From Nocardia cyriacigeorgica NBRC 100375 (GTDB lineage Bacteria; Actinomycetota; Actinomycetes; Mycobacteriales; Mycobacteriaceae), in the NCBI RefSeq assembly GCF_000308555.1, contig NZ_BAFY01000031.1, positions 62,001-126,000 on the forward strand: 64,000 nt of DNA, given 5' to 3'. The notes beneath the pieces are model-generated. The model was not told where the DNA came from and did no database searches. It saw only the letters and a program-made list of their open reading frames with translations. The position numbers and the translations under genes were made by a program. Shown in pieces: positions 52,148-62,724 of this stretch (the stretch's first letter is position 1; each line of letters opens with the position of its first letter).

Positions 52148-52792
52148 TCACAGGTCGGCGGAGTCCTCCGGCTCGATGACGCGGAATTCGGTTCCCTCCG
52201 GGCCCATTTCGGCGAGCCGGCCGAAGTAGATGCCCTGGGCTTCGGGGGCGATGATGCCGTGGTGGATGGGGATGGCGGTACGGGGGGCTACCGAGCGGAG
52301 GTAGTCGACGGCTTCGCTGATCTTCATCCAGGGGGCGACGGCGGGGAGGGCGAGGACGCCGACGGGGGTGGGCGGGACCCAGAGGGAATCGCCGGGGTGC
52401 ACGAGCTGGGCCGGGTCGTCGGGCGTGCCGAGCTGGAAGACGGTGTTGTCGATGACGGGGAGCTCGGGATGGATGACGGCGTGGCGTCCGCCGCCGCCGG
52501 TGATCCGCAGACCGTCGAGGTCGATGACGTTGCCCGCGTGCACCGCCTCCCACCGGCCGCCGCGCTGCTGCGCGGTCTGCGGGTCGCTGAACAGCCGGGC
52601 ATCCGGGTTGGCGTCGATGAGCGCATCGATCCGGTTCGGGTCGATGTGGTCGGGGTGCTGATGGGTGACCGCGATGGCGTCCAGGCCGGTGAGGCCCTCG
52701 AAACCGTGAGCGAAGGTGCCCGGATCGAACAGGATCCTTCTGCCGTGCAACTCCACGAGGATGCAGGAATGACCGAAGTGGGCAATGCGCAT
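52148..52792 (-). CDS. MBL-fold hydrolase (UlaG-like)
   Basis: A 214-aa metallo-beta-lactamase-fold protein starting MRIAHFGHSCILVELHGRRI with the metal motif THQHPDHID at about 43-51 and later His residues (AIPIHHGIIAPEAQGIYFGR). Related proteins are L-ascorbate-6-phosphate lactonases and N-acyl-phosphatidylethanolamine hydrolases; the substrate is unknown. Confidence 0.85.
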   Translation of the reverse strand: MRIAHFGHSCILVELHGRRILFDPGTFAHGFEGLTGLDAIAVTHQHPDHIDPNRIDALIDANPDARLFSDPQTAQQRGGRWEAVHAGNVIDLDGLRITGGGGRHAVIHPELPVIDNTVFQLGTPDDPAQLVHPGDSLWVPPTPVGVLALPAVAPWMKISEAVDYLRSVAPRTAIPIHHGIIAPEAQGIYFGRLAEMGPEGTEFRVIEPEDSADL

Positions 52793-53012
52793 ACGGCTAC
52801 GTTAGGCGCACTCGCGCATCCACTCCAGCATCGCGGCGACCCGGCCCGGGGCTTCGGCGCAAGCGTGCCGGTCGCCGCGGATGCGGATGCGGCGAAGCGA
52901 GCGCTATGGGCCGCACCACAGCCGGCAGCGCACACCCAACCCGGCACCGCGCCGGTCGCGCCCGCCAACTACGCTGTTCAAGTACCCCCCACCACCACTC
53001 GAGGAGCAACGC

Positions 53013-53249
53013 GTGGCACGAGTCGTTGTCGAGGTGATGCCGAAGGCCGAGATCCTGGATCCGCAGGGTCAGGCCATTGTCGGTGCACTTCCGCGCCTGG
53101 GATTCCAGGGAGTCTCGGACGTCCGGCAGGGCAAGCGATTCGAACTCGAGGTCGGCGATGACGTCAGCGACGACGAACTCGCGCAGATCGCCGAATCGCT
53201 GCTGGCCAACACCGTCATCGAGGAGTGGAAGGTGGTCCGCGTCTCATGA
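53013..53249 (+). CDS. purS: Phosphoribosylformylglycinamidine synthase subunit PurS
   Basis: A 78-aa small subunit of the FGAR amidotransferase complex: [41 protein letters not shown] at 53013 has GAGGAG at 53001-53006; upstream frame is not homologous. It overlaps purQ by ATGA. PurS bridges PurL and PurQ and channels ammonia. Confidence 0.95.
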   Translation: MARVVVEVMPKAEILDPQGQAIVGALPRLGFQGVSDVRQGKRFELEVGDDVSDDELAQIAESLLANTVIEEWKVVRVS

Positions 53250-53923
53250 CTGCCCGGATCGGGGTCATCACCTTTCCCGGCACGCTCGATGACGTCGACG
53301 CCGCCCGCGCGGTCCGGCTCGCCGGCGCCGAGGCGGTCAACCTGTGGCATGCCGACGCCGATCTGAAGCAGGTCGACGCCGTCATCGTGCCCGGTGGCTT
53401 CTCCTACGGCGATTACCTGCGCGCCGGTGCCATCGCCCGGTTCGCACCGGTCATGGGCGAGGTCGTCCGTGCCGCGGACAACGGCATGCCGGTGCTCGGC
53501 ATCTGCAACGGTTTCCAGGTGCTGTGCGAAGCCGGTCTGCTGCCGGGTGCGCTCACCCGTAACGAGGGCCTGCACTTCATCTGCCGTGACGAGTGGTTGC
53601 GCGTCGAGGCCGTGGACACCGCCTGGACCTCGCGGTATGAGCCGGGCGCGCAGATCCTGGTGCCGTTGAAGTCGGGTGAGGGCCGCTTCCAGGCTTCCGA
53701 GGCCGTGCTCGACGAGCTCGAGGGTGAGGGTCGCGTGGTGTTCCGCTACGCCGGCGACAATCCGAACGGTTCGCAGCGCGGGATCGCCGGCATCACCTCG
53801 GCCAACCGGCGCGTCGTCGGCCTGATGCCGCACCCCGAGCACGCCACCGAGCCGCTCACCGGCCCGAGCGACGACGGCCTCGGCCTGTTCCTGTCGGTGC
53901 TGGACACACTCGTCTCCGCCTGA
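53246..53923 (+). CDS. purQ: Phosphoribosylformylglycinamidine synthase subunit PurQ
   Basis: A 225-aa class I glutamine amidotransferase supplying ammonia to PurL: oxyanion block [17 protein letters not shown], nucleophile Cys87 in [18 protein letters not shown], and His/Glu pair in [14 protein letters not shown] overlaps the purS stop. Confidence 0.96.
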   Translation: MTARIGVITFPGTLDDVDAARAVRLAGAEAVNLWHADADLKQVDAVIVPGGFSYGDYLRAGAIARFAPVMGEVVRAADNGMPVLGICNGFQVLCEAGLLPGALTRNEGLHFICRDEWLRVEAVDTAWTSRYEPGAQILVPLKSGEGRFQASEAVLDELEGEGRVVFRYAGDNPNGSQRGIAGITSANRRVVGLMPHPEHATEPLTGPSDDGLGLFLSVLDTLVSA

Positions 53924-54012
53924 TTCACCGGTACGGCGAGCTGGTCGGCCCGCATACTTTCGCCGACCGGCGGATTCGTGGTGACCGGCACCGCCCCGCC
54001 TAGGATCGCGGT

Positions 54013-55311
54013 ATGCCGGTTTCCTCCACCGCGGCATCGGCCGCAGGCCTGTGTGCCTTCATCGATGAGTCGCCGTCACCGTTCCACGTGTGCCATACCG
54101 TGGCACAGGATCTCGACGAGCACGGGTTCACCCGGCTCGACGAGGCGTCGGCCTGGCCGGCGGGCGGACGTGGCAGGCACTACGTGGTGCGCGGCGGCTC
54201 GCTGGTGGCGTGGGCCGATCACGACCCCGGGGCGGCGGCACCGTTCCGAGTGGTCGGCGCGCATACCGACAGCCCCAATCTGCGGGTCAAACAGCATCCG
54301 GATCTGAGTTCTGCGGGCTGGCAGCTGGTCGGCCTGGAACCGTACGGCGGTGCCTGGCTGAATTCGTGGCTGGATCGCGAGCTGGGCCTGTCCGGGCGGT
54401 TGAGTGTGCGCGAGGGCAATACCGTCGGCCAGCGGCTGGTGCGGATCAACGAGCCGATTCTGCGGGTGCCGCAGCTGGCGATCCACCTGTCCGAGGACCG
54501 GCGGGGGGTGACCCTCGACCCGCAGCGGCATGTGAACGCCATCTGGGGCGTCGGGTCCGAGCCGCGCTCGTTCATCGCCTATGTCGCCGAGCACGCCGGT
54601 ATCTCGCCGGACGCCGTGCTCGGCTGGGAACTGATGACCCACGACCTGGATCCGAGCCGACTGGTCGGCCGCGACCGCGATCTGGTGAGCGCGCCCCGCC
54701 TGGACAATCAGGGCACCTGCTACGCCGGCCTGCGCGCCTTCCTCGCCGCCACCGATACGCCCGGTGCGGCGGTGCCGGTGCTGGCCATGTTCGATCACGA
54801 GGAGGTCGGCAGCCAGTCCGATCGCGGCGCCCAATCGGATCTGCTGGTGACCGTGCTGGAGCGGATCGTGCTCACCCGCGGCGGTGGCCGGGCCGAATAC
54901 CTGGCGGCGCTGGCGGGTTCGATCTGCGCGTCCGGCGATATGGCCCACGCGACCCATCCGAACTATCCGGACCGGCACGAGCCCGCGCATCGCATCGAGA
55001 TCAACGGCGGTCCCGTGCTCAAGGTGAATCAGAACCTGCGCTACGCCACCGACGCCACCGGCGCCGGTGCGTTCGCGCTGGCCTGCGATCAGGCCGGAGT
55101 GCCGCTGCAACGGTATGTGCATCGCGCCGACCTGCCCTGTGGGTCGACCATCGGCCCGATGACGGCCGCGCGCACCGGCATGCCGACCGTCGACGTCGGC
55201 GCACCCCAGCTGGCCATGCATTCGGCGCGCGAACTGATGGGCGCCGACGATGTGGGTGCCTACGCCGCGGCGCTGGCCGCCTTCTTGACCCCGGAGACCG
55301 CGGGCCGGTAG
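54013..55311 (+). CDS. pepC: M18-family aminopeptidase
   Basis: A 432-aa zinc aminopeptidase of the aspartyl-aminopeptidase family (ApeB/PepC, Rv0800-like): metal ligands in [27 protein letters not shown], catalytic [27 protein letters not shown] and C-terminal [12 protein letters not shown]. Complete length. Its last 52 bp overlap the convergent mannosyltransferase gene. Confidence 0.92.
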   Translation: MPVSSTAASAAGLCAFIDESPSPFHVCHTVAQDLDEHGFTRLDEASAWPAGGRGRHYVVRGGSLVAWADHDPGAAAPFRVVGAHTDSPNLRVKQHPDLSSAGWQLVGLEPYGGAWLNSWLDRELGLSGRLSVREGNTVGQRLVRINEPILRVPQLAIHLSEDRRGVTLDPQRHVNAIWGVGSEPRSFIAYVAEHAGISPDAVLGWELMTHDLDPSRLVGRDRDLVSAPRLDNQGTCYAGLRAFLAATDTPGAAVPVLAMFDHEEVGSQSDRGAQSDLLVTVLERIVLTRGGGRAEYLAALAGSICASGDMAHATHPNYPDRHEPAHRIEINGGPVLKVNQNLRYATDATGAGAFALACDQAGVPLQRYVHRADLPCGSTIGPMTAARTGMPTVDVGAPQLAMHSARELMGADDVGAYAAALAAFLTPETAGR

Positions 55312-56636
55312 GTCAGCACGGCGACCACGAACACCGCGAACGTGGTGATCACATAGCCACTGCCGAGAATCTGCTGCCACCACGACCAGTCGAGTTCGCG
55401 GTCGGCCTCGTGCGGGAGCAGCCAGTGCGGTCCGATCAGGAACATCACCGTCATGGCGGTGACGGCGCCGATCAGCAGCGGGTTGCGCCTGCCGCGGGCG
55501 ATGGCGTCGGCGGTGACCAGCAGCGCGGGTGCGACCCACACCCAGTGATGCGACCAGGACACCGGCGAGACCAGCAGGATGGCGGCCGCGTTCACCATGA
55601 GCGCGGCCACCGAGGCACCGGCCTCGATCAGCCTGCGCATCCACAGCGCCGCCAAGCCGATCGCGACCAGCGACAACGAGATCCAGATCACCGTCGCCAG
55701 CGAATCGGAGACGCCCAGCCGGAAGGCCAGCCCCTTCAACGATTGGTTGCCCGCGTAATAGGGCGGGCCGATCCGGCCGGTGTCGGCGAGGGTGTGGAAC
55801 CAGTACTCCACCGAATCGCTGGGGAAGACCAGGAACCCGAGCCCGACCGCGCCGATGGCGGAGGCGATCAGCGTGCCCGCCGCCTTCCAGTCCTTGCGCA
55901 GCAGGAAATACAGCAGGTATCCGGCGGGGATCAGCTTCACCGAGACCGCGATGCCGATGAGCATGCCGCGCGGCCAGAACGGCTTGCGCACCAGGCAATC
56001 GAGCGCGACCGCGGCCATCAGCACCAGGTTGATCTGGCCGAACGAGTACGTCTGGCGCACCGGCTCGAAGAACCCCGCCACCGCGACCGCCGCGATGACG
56101 GCGGCCAGGACCGTCATCCGGTCCAGTTCGGGGCGGATCCGCGACAGCACCAGCCACAGCGTGATGCCGAGGCTCAGCACGGATGTGGCCAACACCACGA
56201 TCTCGGCGAGGCCCAGCGGCATGAGCGCGAGCGGGGCGAAGAACAGCGCGGCCAGCGGGGGATAGGTGAACGGCAGTCCGATGCCGAACACCTCGGGCAT
56301 CGGACCGTACAGATCACCGTCGTCGAGCCAGACCCGCGCGCCGTTGCGATAGACCTGGAGATCGATGTAGCCATCCCACCAGTGCACGATGGGGGCGATG
56401 ATCGCGTAGATCACGAACAGCGCGATCGCACCGGTCAGCCAGCGCATTCGGTGCGAGGACAGACCACGGGCGGACGCTGCGACATCCTCGGGCGGCGCGT
56501 CGTTTCTGGATGCCTCGTCGTTGCCGCGCGCGATGTCATCCCCGGTCGCTACGTCATCGCCGTTCGACCCGGGGCGCGCGCCGGTGGTGGTGACGGGCTG
56601 CTCGGCCGGTTCCGCAACCCCCGATCGATCGTTCAC
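55260..56636 (-). CDS. GT87 (DUF2029) polyprenyl-phosphate mannosyltransferase-like
   Basis: A 458-aa integral membrane glycosyltransferase of the GT-C superfamily with about ten hydrophobic segments. The first loop contains [20 protein letters not shown], whose acidic residues are typical of GT87 active sites; [20 protein letters not shown] and [13 protein letters not shown] are further family blocks. Homologues (PimE, Rv2181) add alpha-1,2-mannose to phosphatidylinositol mannosides or lipomannan. The first 60 residues are a polar low-complexity tail. Its stop lies inside the convergent aminopeptidase gene. Confidence 0.85.
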   Translation of the reverse strand: MNDRSGVAEPAEQPVTTTGARPGSNGDDVATGDDIARGNDEASRNDAPPEDVAASARGLSSHRMRWLTGAIALFVIYAIIAPIVHWWDGYIDLQVYRNGARVWLDDGDLYGPMPEVFGIGLPFTYPPLAALFFAPLALMPLGLAEIVVLATSVLSLGITLWLVLSRIRPELDRMTVLAAVIAAVAVAGFFEPVRQTYSFGQINLVLMAAVALDCLVRKPFWPRGMLIGIAVSVKLIPAGYLLYFLLRKDWKAAGTLIASAIGAVGLGFLVFPSDSVEYWFHTLADTGRIGPPYYAGNQSLKGLAFRLGVSDSLATVIWISLSLVAIGLAALWMRRLIEAGASVAALMVNAAAILLVSPVSWSHHWVWVAPALLVTADAIARGRRNPLLIGAVTAMTVMFLIGPHWLLPHEADRELDWSWWQQILGSGYVITTFAVFVVAVLTYRPAVSGVKKAASAAA

Positions 56637-56679
56637 CGGGACAGATTAGCCGGTCGGTCGATGGCCGAGCCCCGGCCGG

Positions 56680-56717
56680 GTTTGCCCCGGCAGTAGTCGC
56701 GTTTGCCCCGGCAGTAG
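56680..56717 (+). repeat. Direct repeat upstream of purL
   Basis: GTTTGCCCCGGCAGTAG occurs at 56680-56696 and 56701-56717 (period 21 bp, two helical turns), followed by ACT in the second copy, making a TAGACT -10-like box. Confidence 0.75.
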
Positions 56718-56829
56718 ACTCGCAGGCGTATCTCGCGGCAATTCAGCAACCCGGCGCGTCGCAGCTGTGTTCGACCGGGTCTGCCTGGATTGTCTCCGCA
56801 TGCCTGGCCGAAAGGACCCTGGTAATCCC

Positions 56830-59121
56830 GTGACTCCGCAGGTCGACACGGTCGCAACCGCCGCAGCCACTCCGGACACTCCGCAGCCGTATCTCGAGCT
56901 CGGGCTCAAGGATGACGAATACGCCCGGATCAAGGAGATTCTCGGTCGCCGCCCCACCGACGCCGAGCTGGCGATGTACTCGGTGATGTGGAGCGAGCAC
57001 TGCTCCTACAAGTCGTCGAAGGTGCATCTGCGCTACTTCGGTGAGACCACCACCGAGCAGATGCGCTCCTCCATGCTCGCCGGCATCGGCGAGAACGCGG
57101 GCGTGGTGGACGTGGGCGACGGCTGGGCGGTCACCTTCAAGGTGGAAAGCCACAACCACCCCTCCTACGTCGAGCCCTACCAGGGCGCCGCGACCGGCGT
57201 CGGCGGCATCGTGCGCGACATCATGGCGATGGGCGCGCGCCCGATCGCGGTGATGGATCAGCTGCGTTTCGGCGCCGCGGACGCCGCCGACACCCGCCGC
57301 GTCGTCGACGGGGTGGTACGCGGCATCGGCGGCTACGGCAACTCGCTCGGCCTGCCGAACATCGGCGGTGAGACCGTCTTCGACGCCTCCTACCAGGGCA
57401 ACCCACTGGTGAACGCGCTGTGCGCGGGTGCGATGCGGGTCGAAGATCTGCATCTGGCCTTCGCCTCCGGCACCGGCAACAAGATCATCCTGTTCGGCGC
57501 CCGCACCGGCCTCGACGGCATCGGCGGCGTGTCGGTGCTGGCCTCGGACACCTTCTCCGGCGACGAATCCGGCGCCGGCCGCAAGAAGCTGCCCAGCGTG
57601 CAGGTCGGCGACCCGTTCACCGAGAAGGTACTCATCGAGTGCTGTCTCGAGCTGTACGCGGCCAAGCTGGTCGTCGGCATCCAGGACCTCGGCGGCGCCG
57701 GGCTGTCCTGTGCTACCTCCGAGCTGGCGGCGGCCGGGGACGGCGGCATGCACATCGAGCTCGACAAGGTGCCGCTGCGTGCGGCCGACATGACCCCGGC
57801 CGAGGTGCTGTCCAGCGAGTCCCAGGAGCGCATGTGCGCGGTGGTGACGCCGGAGAACGTGGACGCCTTCATGGCGGTGTGCCGCAAGTGGGATGTGCTG
57901 GCCACGGTGATCGGCGAGGTCACCGACGGTGAGCGGCTGGTCGTCACCTGGCACGGCGAGACCGTGGTGGATGTGCCGCCGCGCACCGTCGCCCATGAGG
58001 GCCCGGTCTACGAGCGTCCGGTGCAGCGTCCCGACTACCAGGACGCGCTGATCGCCGACACCCCCGACACCCTGACCCGGCCCAAGACCGCCGACGAACT
58101 GCGCGCGACCCTGCTGCAGATGGTGTCGAGCCCGCAGCTGTGCAGCCGCAAGTGGATCACCGAGCAGTACGACCGCTACGTGCGCGGCAACACCGTGCTG
58201 GCCGAACACGCCGACGCGGGCGTCATCCGCATCGACGAGGAGACCGGTCGCGGTATCGCACTGGCCACCGACGCCTCCGGCCGCTACACCAAGCTGGACC
58301 CCTACGCCGGCGCCCAGCTCGCCCTGGCGGAGGCCTACCGCAATGTCGCCACCACCGGCGCCACCCCGAAGGCCGTCACCAACTGCCTCAACTTCGGTTC
58401 GCCGGAGGATCCGGGCGTGATGTGGCAGTTCCAGCAGGCCGTGCGCGGACTGGCCGACGGCTGTGTGGAACTCGGCATCCCGGTCACCGGCGGCAATGTC
58501 AGCTTCTACAACCAGACCGGCCAGGACGCGATCCTGCCGACCCCGGTGGTCGGCGTGCTCGGCGTTATCGACGATGTGCACCGCCGCATCCCCACCGGTC
58601 TCGGCCTCGAGCCCGGCGAGACGCTGATCCTGCTCGGCGATACCCGCGACGAGTTCGGTGGTTCGATCTGGTCGCAGGTCGCCCATGATCATCTCGGCGG
58701 CGTCCCTCCGAAGGTCGACTTCGCCCGGGAACGGTTGCTGTCGGAGGTGCTGACCGCCGGTTCCCGCGACGGCATGATCAGTGCCGCTCACGACCTTTCC
58801 GAGGGCGGTCTCGCCCAAGCGGTGGTCGAGGCGGCGCTGGCCGGCGAGACCGGTTGCCGCATCCTGCTTCCCGAGGACGCCGATCCGTTCGTCACGCTGT
58901 TCTCCGAATCGGCGGGCCGCGTGCTGGTCGCCGTGCCGCGCTCGGAGGAGACCAGGTTCACCCGCATGTGCACCGCGCGCGAACTGCCGTGGGTGCGTAT
59001 CGGTGTGGTCGACCAGGGTTCGGACTCGATCGAGGTGCAGGGACAGTTCACCGTGCCGCTGGCCGAACTGCGCGAGGCGCACGAAGGCACGCTGCCCAAG
59101 CTGTTCGGCTCGGCGGTCTGA
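56830..59121 (+). CDS. purL: Phosphoribosylformylglycinamidine synthase subunit PurL
   Basis: A 763-aa small-type PurL, the FGAM synthase catalytic subunit that works with PurS and PurQ. Visible are [78 protein letters not shown] and C-terminal [23 protein letters not shown] 56830 ([14 protein letters not shown]) matches the M. tuberculosis start best; ATG 56800 is an alternative. Confidence 0.94.
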   Translation: MTPQVDTVATAAATPDTPQPYLELGLKDDEYARIKEILGRRPTDAELAMYSVMWSEHCSYKSSKVHLRYFGETTTEQMRSSMLAGIGENAGVVDVGDGWAVTFKVESHNHPSYVEPYQGAATGVGGIVRDIMAMGARPIAVMDQLRFGAADAADTRRVVDGVVRGIGGYGNSLGLPNIGGETVFDASYQGNPLVNALCAGAMRVEDLHLAFASGTGNKIILFGARTGLDGIGGVSVLASDTFSGDESGAGRKKLPSVQVGDPFTEKVLIECCLELYAAKLVVGIQDLGGAGLSCATSELAAAGDGGMHIELDKVPLRAADMTPAEVLSSESQERMCAVVTPENVDAFMAVCRKWDVLATVIGEVTDGERLVVTWHGETVVDVPPRTVAHEGPVYERPVQRPDYQDALIADTPDTLTRPKTADELRATLLQMVSSPQLCSRKWITEQYDRYVRGNTVLAEHADAGVIRIDEETGRGIALATDASGRYTKLDPYAGAQLALAEAYRNVATTGATPKAVTNCLNFGSPEDPGVMWQFQQAVRGLADGCVELGIPVTGGNVSFYNQTGQDAILPTPVVGVLGVIDDVHRRIPTGLGLEPGETLILLGDTRDEFGGSIWSQVAHDHLGGVPPKVDFARERLLSEVLTAGSRDGMISAAHDLSEGGLAQAVVEAALAGETGCRILLPEDADPFVTLFSESAGRVLVAVPRSEETRFTRMCTARELPWVRIGVVDQGSDSIEVQGQFTVPLAELREAHEGTLPKLFGSAV

Positions 59122-59151
59122 GCCGAGTCCCACTGGCACCGAACACCGCAC

Positions 59152-59210
59152 GAACGCTCACCCGCCGGGCCCGGACCCCTCGATGACCGGGCCCGGGTGG
59201 GTGAGCGTTC
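59152..59210. terminator. Terminator after purL
   Basis: 59152-59174 pairs with 59187-59210 (12 + 10 bp with one small bulge), loop 12 nt. It lies 30 bp after the purL stop. Confidence 0.8.
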
Positions 59211-59256
59211 TGCTGTGCCGGACGAAACCGCCCGCCTACCTGTGACATCCGTGCGG

Positions 59257-59418
59257 GTCAGGCGGTATTGGATATGCCTGACGCGGAGGGCCTGCGTGGT
59301 GACGCTTCGCTGCCGCCTCCGGCCCTTGACCGCGTCAGGCGGTGTTGGATGTGCCTGACGCGGAGGGCCTGCGTGGTGACGCTTCGCTGCCGCCTCTGGC
59401 CCTTGACCGCGTCAGGCG
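59257..59418. repeat. 77-bp tandem repeat between purL and the YiaA-like gene
   Basis: A 77-bp unit starting GTCAGGCGG at 59257 repeats at 59334 with very few differences; a third partial start GTCAGGCG occurs at 59411 within the stop region of the YiaA-like gene. Each unit contains CGTCAGGC and GCCTGACG or close variants, able to form an 8-bp stem. Confidence 0.85.
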
Positions 59419-59702
59419 ACGGACTTGAACGGATCGTGCTCGGCGATCAGCTTCTCCATCCGCGCCTCGTCGATACGCCCACGCAGGGAATCGGCTTCGT
59501 GCTTGTCCCTGACTACTTTCGCCAGGGTGAAGGTGCTGGTCACCAGGAACAGCACTGTCATGCCGAGGAATCCGCGCTGCCACGGATCCAACGGCAGATA
59601 GAAGATTCCGACGCCCGCCCCGAACAAGCTGACGCCGAACGCGATCGCGGCCTGGGCGATGTAGGCCGAAGTGGTTTTCGGCGCTGCGTTTGGTGTGCTC
59701 AT
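59412..59702 (-). CDS. YiaA/YiaB-family small membrane protein
   Basis: A 96-aa protein with two hydrophobic helices (IAQAAIAFGVSLFGAGVGIF and GFLGMTVLFLVTSTFTLAKV), the YiaAB two-helix domain, and a charged C-terminal tail. Start MSTPNAAPKTTSAYIAQ at 59702 is preferred over 59747. Function unknown. Its stop codon region resembles the adjacent repeat units. Confidence 0.8.
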   Translation of the reverse strand: MSTPNAAPKTTSAYIAQAAIAFGVSLFGAGVGIFYLPLDPWQRGFLGMTVLFLVTSTFTLAKVVRDKHEADSLRGRIDEARMEKLIAEHDPFKSVA

Positions 59703-59829
59703 GGTTAACGAGTGTGCGATGTTCACGGCCACCGCGACCGGGTACAACTACTCGAGTGCGATGGGTAGTTGCCGCGCCGTGAACGGGTAACGCACCGGCG
59801 TTGTCGGCGCCTGCCGCCATACTGTCTTG

Positions 59830-61563
59830 GTGCTCGAAACGGCGTCCACCCTCACGAAGCTGCGCTCGCGCGGCGTCGCCGCGGTGCGCCGGGCCGAGGT
59901 GGTCATCGACCTGAACTATGTCGGGCTGGTGGTCGCGACGGTGTTCTTCGCGCTGTCGGTCACCCCGTCGCTGGTGCCGCGCGACTGGATGTTCCAGGGT
60001 CTGATCAGCGGAATCAATGCCGCCATCGGTTACGGCGTCGGCTGTCTGCTGGAATGGCTGTTCCGGCTGTGGGTGCGCCCGCGGTTGAAGATCCCGGCGC
60101 CACCCACATGGGTGCGCTACGGGGTGAAGTCGGCGATTCTGCTGACGGCCGCGGTGCTGGCCGCGTACATGCTGGTGCAATCGGCGCGTTGGCAGCGCGA
60201 GATCACCGCGCTGATGGATATGGAGGGCACCACCACGCCGGCCTATCTGCGTACGGGGTTGCTGAGCCTCGCGGTCGGCGTGCTGGTCGTCGCGGTGTAC
60301 CGCACGGTGCGAGAGCTGATCCTGTACCTGGCTCGTCAGCTCAACCGCTGGGTGAAGGTGCCGCGCGAGCTGGCGCCCGCGGTCGGCTTCCTGGTGCTGG
60401 TGGTGCTGGCGGTCACCCTGTTCAACGGCGTGGCGACGCAGGCGTTCTTCGCGGTCGCGAATCAGGCGTTCAGCGTGCGCAACGACCACACCTCCGAAAA
60501 CGCGGTGCAGCCGCAGCTACCGGAGAAATCGGGCAGTCCCATGTCGCTGGCGAAATGGGACACCCTCGGTTTCGAGGGCCGGTGGTTCGTCTCGCACGGC
60601 CCGAACGCGGCCAGGATCGCCCAGGTCACCGGCAAGCCCGCCAAGGAACCGATCCGGGCCTACGTCGGGTTGGAATCGGCCGAGGACGGCCAATCGCAGG
60701 CCGAACTCGCCGTCGCCGAACTCGAACGCGCGGGCGCCTTCGAGCGCCAGGTGATCGTGGTGATCACCACCACGGGCACCGGCTGGGTGAATTCGATGGC
60801 TGCGGGCGCGATCGAATACATGTACGGCGGCGACACCGCGCTGGTCGCCACTCAGTACTCGTATCTGCCCAGTGTGCTGTCGTTTCTCGCGGACAAGAGC
60901 AAAGCCGCCGCGGCGGGACGTGAGGTCTTCGACGCGGTGTATCAGCACTGGTCCGCGCGGCCGGAACAGCAGCGCCCGAAACTGTTCGTCTACGGCGAGA
61001 GCCTCGGATCGCAGGGCTCGGAGGCGGCCTTCGATGGGCTGGCCGATCTGCGGGAGAAGGTCGACGGCGCACTATGGGTGGGGCCGCCGAACTCGAATCG
61101 GCTGTGGCAGCAGTTCATCGCGCGCCGCGATCCCGGTTCGCGCGAGGTGGAACCGGTCTACGCCGACGGGCTGGTGGTCCGCTTCGCCGCCGACGCCGCC
61201 GATTTCGCCCGGCCGGGCCCGGAATGGCGGGCACCGCGCATCGCCTACCTGCAACATCCGTCCGACCCCATCGTCTGGTGGTCGGCGGATCTGATCTTCT
61301 CGCAACCGGATTGGCTGTCCGAGCCACGCGGAGCCGATGTGTCCGGCCGGATGCGGTGGGCGCCGTTCGTCACGTTCTGGCAGGTCACCGCCGATCTCAC
61401 CAACGCGCAGGGCGTCACCGACGGGCACGGGCACCGCTACGGCAGCCTGGTGCTCGACGGCTGGGCCGCCATCGCCGCACCGCCCGGCTGGAATCCCGAG
61501 CTGTCCGAACGCATCCGGTACGAGATCGAGATCTCCGAAGCTTATGAACGGCAGATCAAGTGA
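59830..61563 (+). CDS. Alpha/beta-hydrolase-family membrane protein (PF10081-like)
   Basis: A 577-aa protein. About four N-terminal membrane segments (residues 30-210) include the signature SVTPSLVPRDWMFQGLISGI. A cytosolic or periplasmic hydrolase domain follows, with nucleophile Ser in VYGESLGSQGSEAAF, IAYLQHPSDPIVWWS, and a late His in VTDGHGHRYG. Family members are common in actinobacteria and may be lipid-active; no substrate is known. GTG 59830 is used; TTG 59827 is possible. It overlaps the next gene by 4 bp. Confidence 0.82.
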   Translation: MLETASTLTKLRSRGVAAVRRAEVVIDLNYVGLVVATVFFALSVTPSLVPRDWMFQGLISGINAAIGYGVGCLLEWLFRLWVRPRLKIPAPPTWVRYGVKSAILLTAAVLAAYMLVQSARWQREITALMDMEGTTTPAYLRTGLLSLAVGVLVVAVYRTVRELILYLARQLNRWVKVPRELAPAVGFLVLVVLAVTLFNGVATQAFFAVANQAFSVRNDHTSENAVQPQLPEKSGSPMSLAKWDTLGFEGRWFVSHGPNAARIAQVTGKPAKEPIRAYVGLESAEDGQSQAELAVAELERAGAFERQVIVVITTTGTGWVNSMAAGAIEYMYGGDTALVATQYSYLPSVLSFLADKSKAAAAGREVFDAVYQHWSARPEQQRPKLFVYGESLGSQGSEAAFDGLADLREKVDGALWVGPPNSNRLWQQFIARRDPGSREVEPVYADGLVVRFAADAADFARPGPEWRAPRIAYLQHPSDPIVWWSADLIFSQPDWLSEPRGADVSGRMRWAPFVTFWQVTADLTNAQGVTDGHGHRYGSLVLDGWAAIAAPPGWNPELSERIRYEIEISEAYERQIK

Positions 61564-62228
61564 GCATCCGGGTGGCGGCGGCGGTAGGTCTGCCCTTGCT
61601 GTGGAGCAATGCCGTGGTGCCGCGATTACCGGAGGATATGCGGGCGCGCACGCTGATCAATGTCTGCGCCGCGACCGGGTATGCCACGGCCTTCGGCGCA
61701 CGCCCGAACTGGTGCTCGGCGCGCGGGTGGCGTGCCGGACTCGGCAGTGCCGCACTGGTTGCTGCCGGTTACGGTGTGGCACTGACCATCCCGGCCGTGC
61801 GCCGTGAGCTGGCCGAGCGCCCGGACCGTGCGCCTGGAGTCTCGACCGCCGAATGGGTGGGTGTCCACATTCCGCTCGGCACTGTCTTCAGCGAAGAACT
61901 GATCTTCCGCGCCACCCTCGACCCCGTGCTGGACACGGCTTTCGGGCCGCGCCTGGCAACCCTGCTCGGCGCAACCACCTTCGGGCTCTGGCATATCGCA
62001 CCCGCCCGCGCCACCGGTGAGAACGTGCCGGTCACCGTCGCGGTGACCGCCGCCGCCGGTGCGCTATTCGGCCTGCTCCGCCGTCACACCGGCAGCGCCA
62101 CCGCCCCGGCCATGCTGCATTGGGCGATCAACGGTGGAGGTGCAGGTGTCACCCGGTGGGGTCGGCGTTCACCCGGAGGATCGGCAGCCAGCGGGAGACT
62201 TCATCGGCTCGGTTGCCGGAGGCGGTGA
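61560..62228 (+). CDS. CPBP-family intramembrane protease
   Basis: A 222-aa membrane protein with the CPBP (Abi/Rce1-like) motifs: [12 protein letters not shown] (EExxxR), [11 protein letters not shown] and MLHWAINGG. Such proteins are intramembrane metalloproteases, often linked with peptide or prenyl processing. GTG at 61560 overlaps the upstream TGA (GTGA). The basic C-terminal tail ([20 protein letters not shown]) reads through the convergent gene and may be extra. Confidence 0.8.
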   Translation: MSIRVAAAVGLPLLWSNAVVPRLPEDMRARTLINVCAATGYATAFGARPNWCSARGWRAGLGSAALVAAGYGVALTIPAVRRELAERPDRAPGVSTAEWVGVHIPLGTVFSEELIFRATLDPVLDTAFGPRLATLLGATTFGLWHIAPARATGENVPVTVAVTAAAGALFGLLRRHTGSATAPAMLHWAINGGGAGVTRWGRRSPGGSAASGRLHRLGCRRR

Positions 62229-62535
62229 GTTTGCCATCCTCACGGGCCGCCGCGAAATCCGCCAGACCGGTCGCCAGCAGCAGCCAGGTGCGCGGATCGG
62301 TTTCCACCACATTGGGCGGAGTGCCGCGGGTATGGCGTGGTCCCTCGATGCACTGCACGGCCACGAAGGGCGGCACCCGGACCTCCACCGAATGGCCTGG
62401 CGCCGATTCGGCCAGTGCGCGCGCCGTCATCCGCACGGCTGCGCCCAGCTCGGCCCGCGCCGGGGCGGGCGCTGCCTCATCGAGCAGCCACGGCCGCACC
62501 GCCGCGACCGCCGCACGCATTTCTTCCGGTTTCAC
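62149..62535 (-). CDS. Sterol-carrier-family-like small protein
   Basis: A 128-aa protein starting at GTG 62535 ([20 protein letters not shown]) with [40 protein letters not shown] and [20 protein letters not shown]. It resembles actinobacterial proteins annotated as sterol carrier (SCP2-like) proteins encoded near purine genes. Ligand unknown. The longer frame to 62604 is possible. Its 3' end overlaps the convergent CPBP gene by 80 bp. Confidence 0.7.
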   Translation of the reverse strand: MKPEEMRAAVAAVRPWLLDEAAPAPARAELGAAVRMTARALAESAPGHSVEVRVPPFVAVQCIEGPRHTRGTPPNVVETDPRTWLLLATGLADFAAAREDGKLTASGNRADEVSRWLPILRVNADPTG

Positions 62536-62724
62536 CGCCGCACGTCGAACCACGGGGCGACGATACTGCGGGCTACCGACGCGTCCGCGTACGGCTTCGA
62601 CCACCGTGGCCCGACCAGGCTTGCGCGCGCGGCCGAAATCCCGGCTTCCTCGCTGTGGGCCGTGCGTACCAGTCGGCGGATTCGTCTGCCCGCCGGGCAG
62701 CAGCCTGCCCGCAATCGGGGCTTG

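Noticed and set aside
54090-56696. An 868-codon + strand open frame across the aminopeptidase and mannosyltransferase genes
   Set aside because: It lies one frame off the aminopeptidase and antisense to the GT87 gene, with no motifs; high GC suppresses stop codons.
56743-59151. An 802-codon minus-strand frame opposite purL
   Set aside because: It is a pure antisense shadow of purL, with no recognisable domain.
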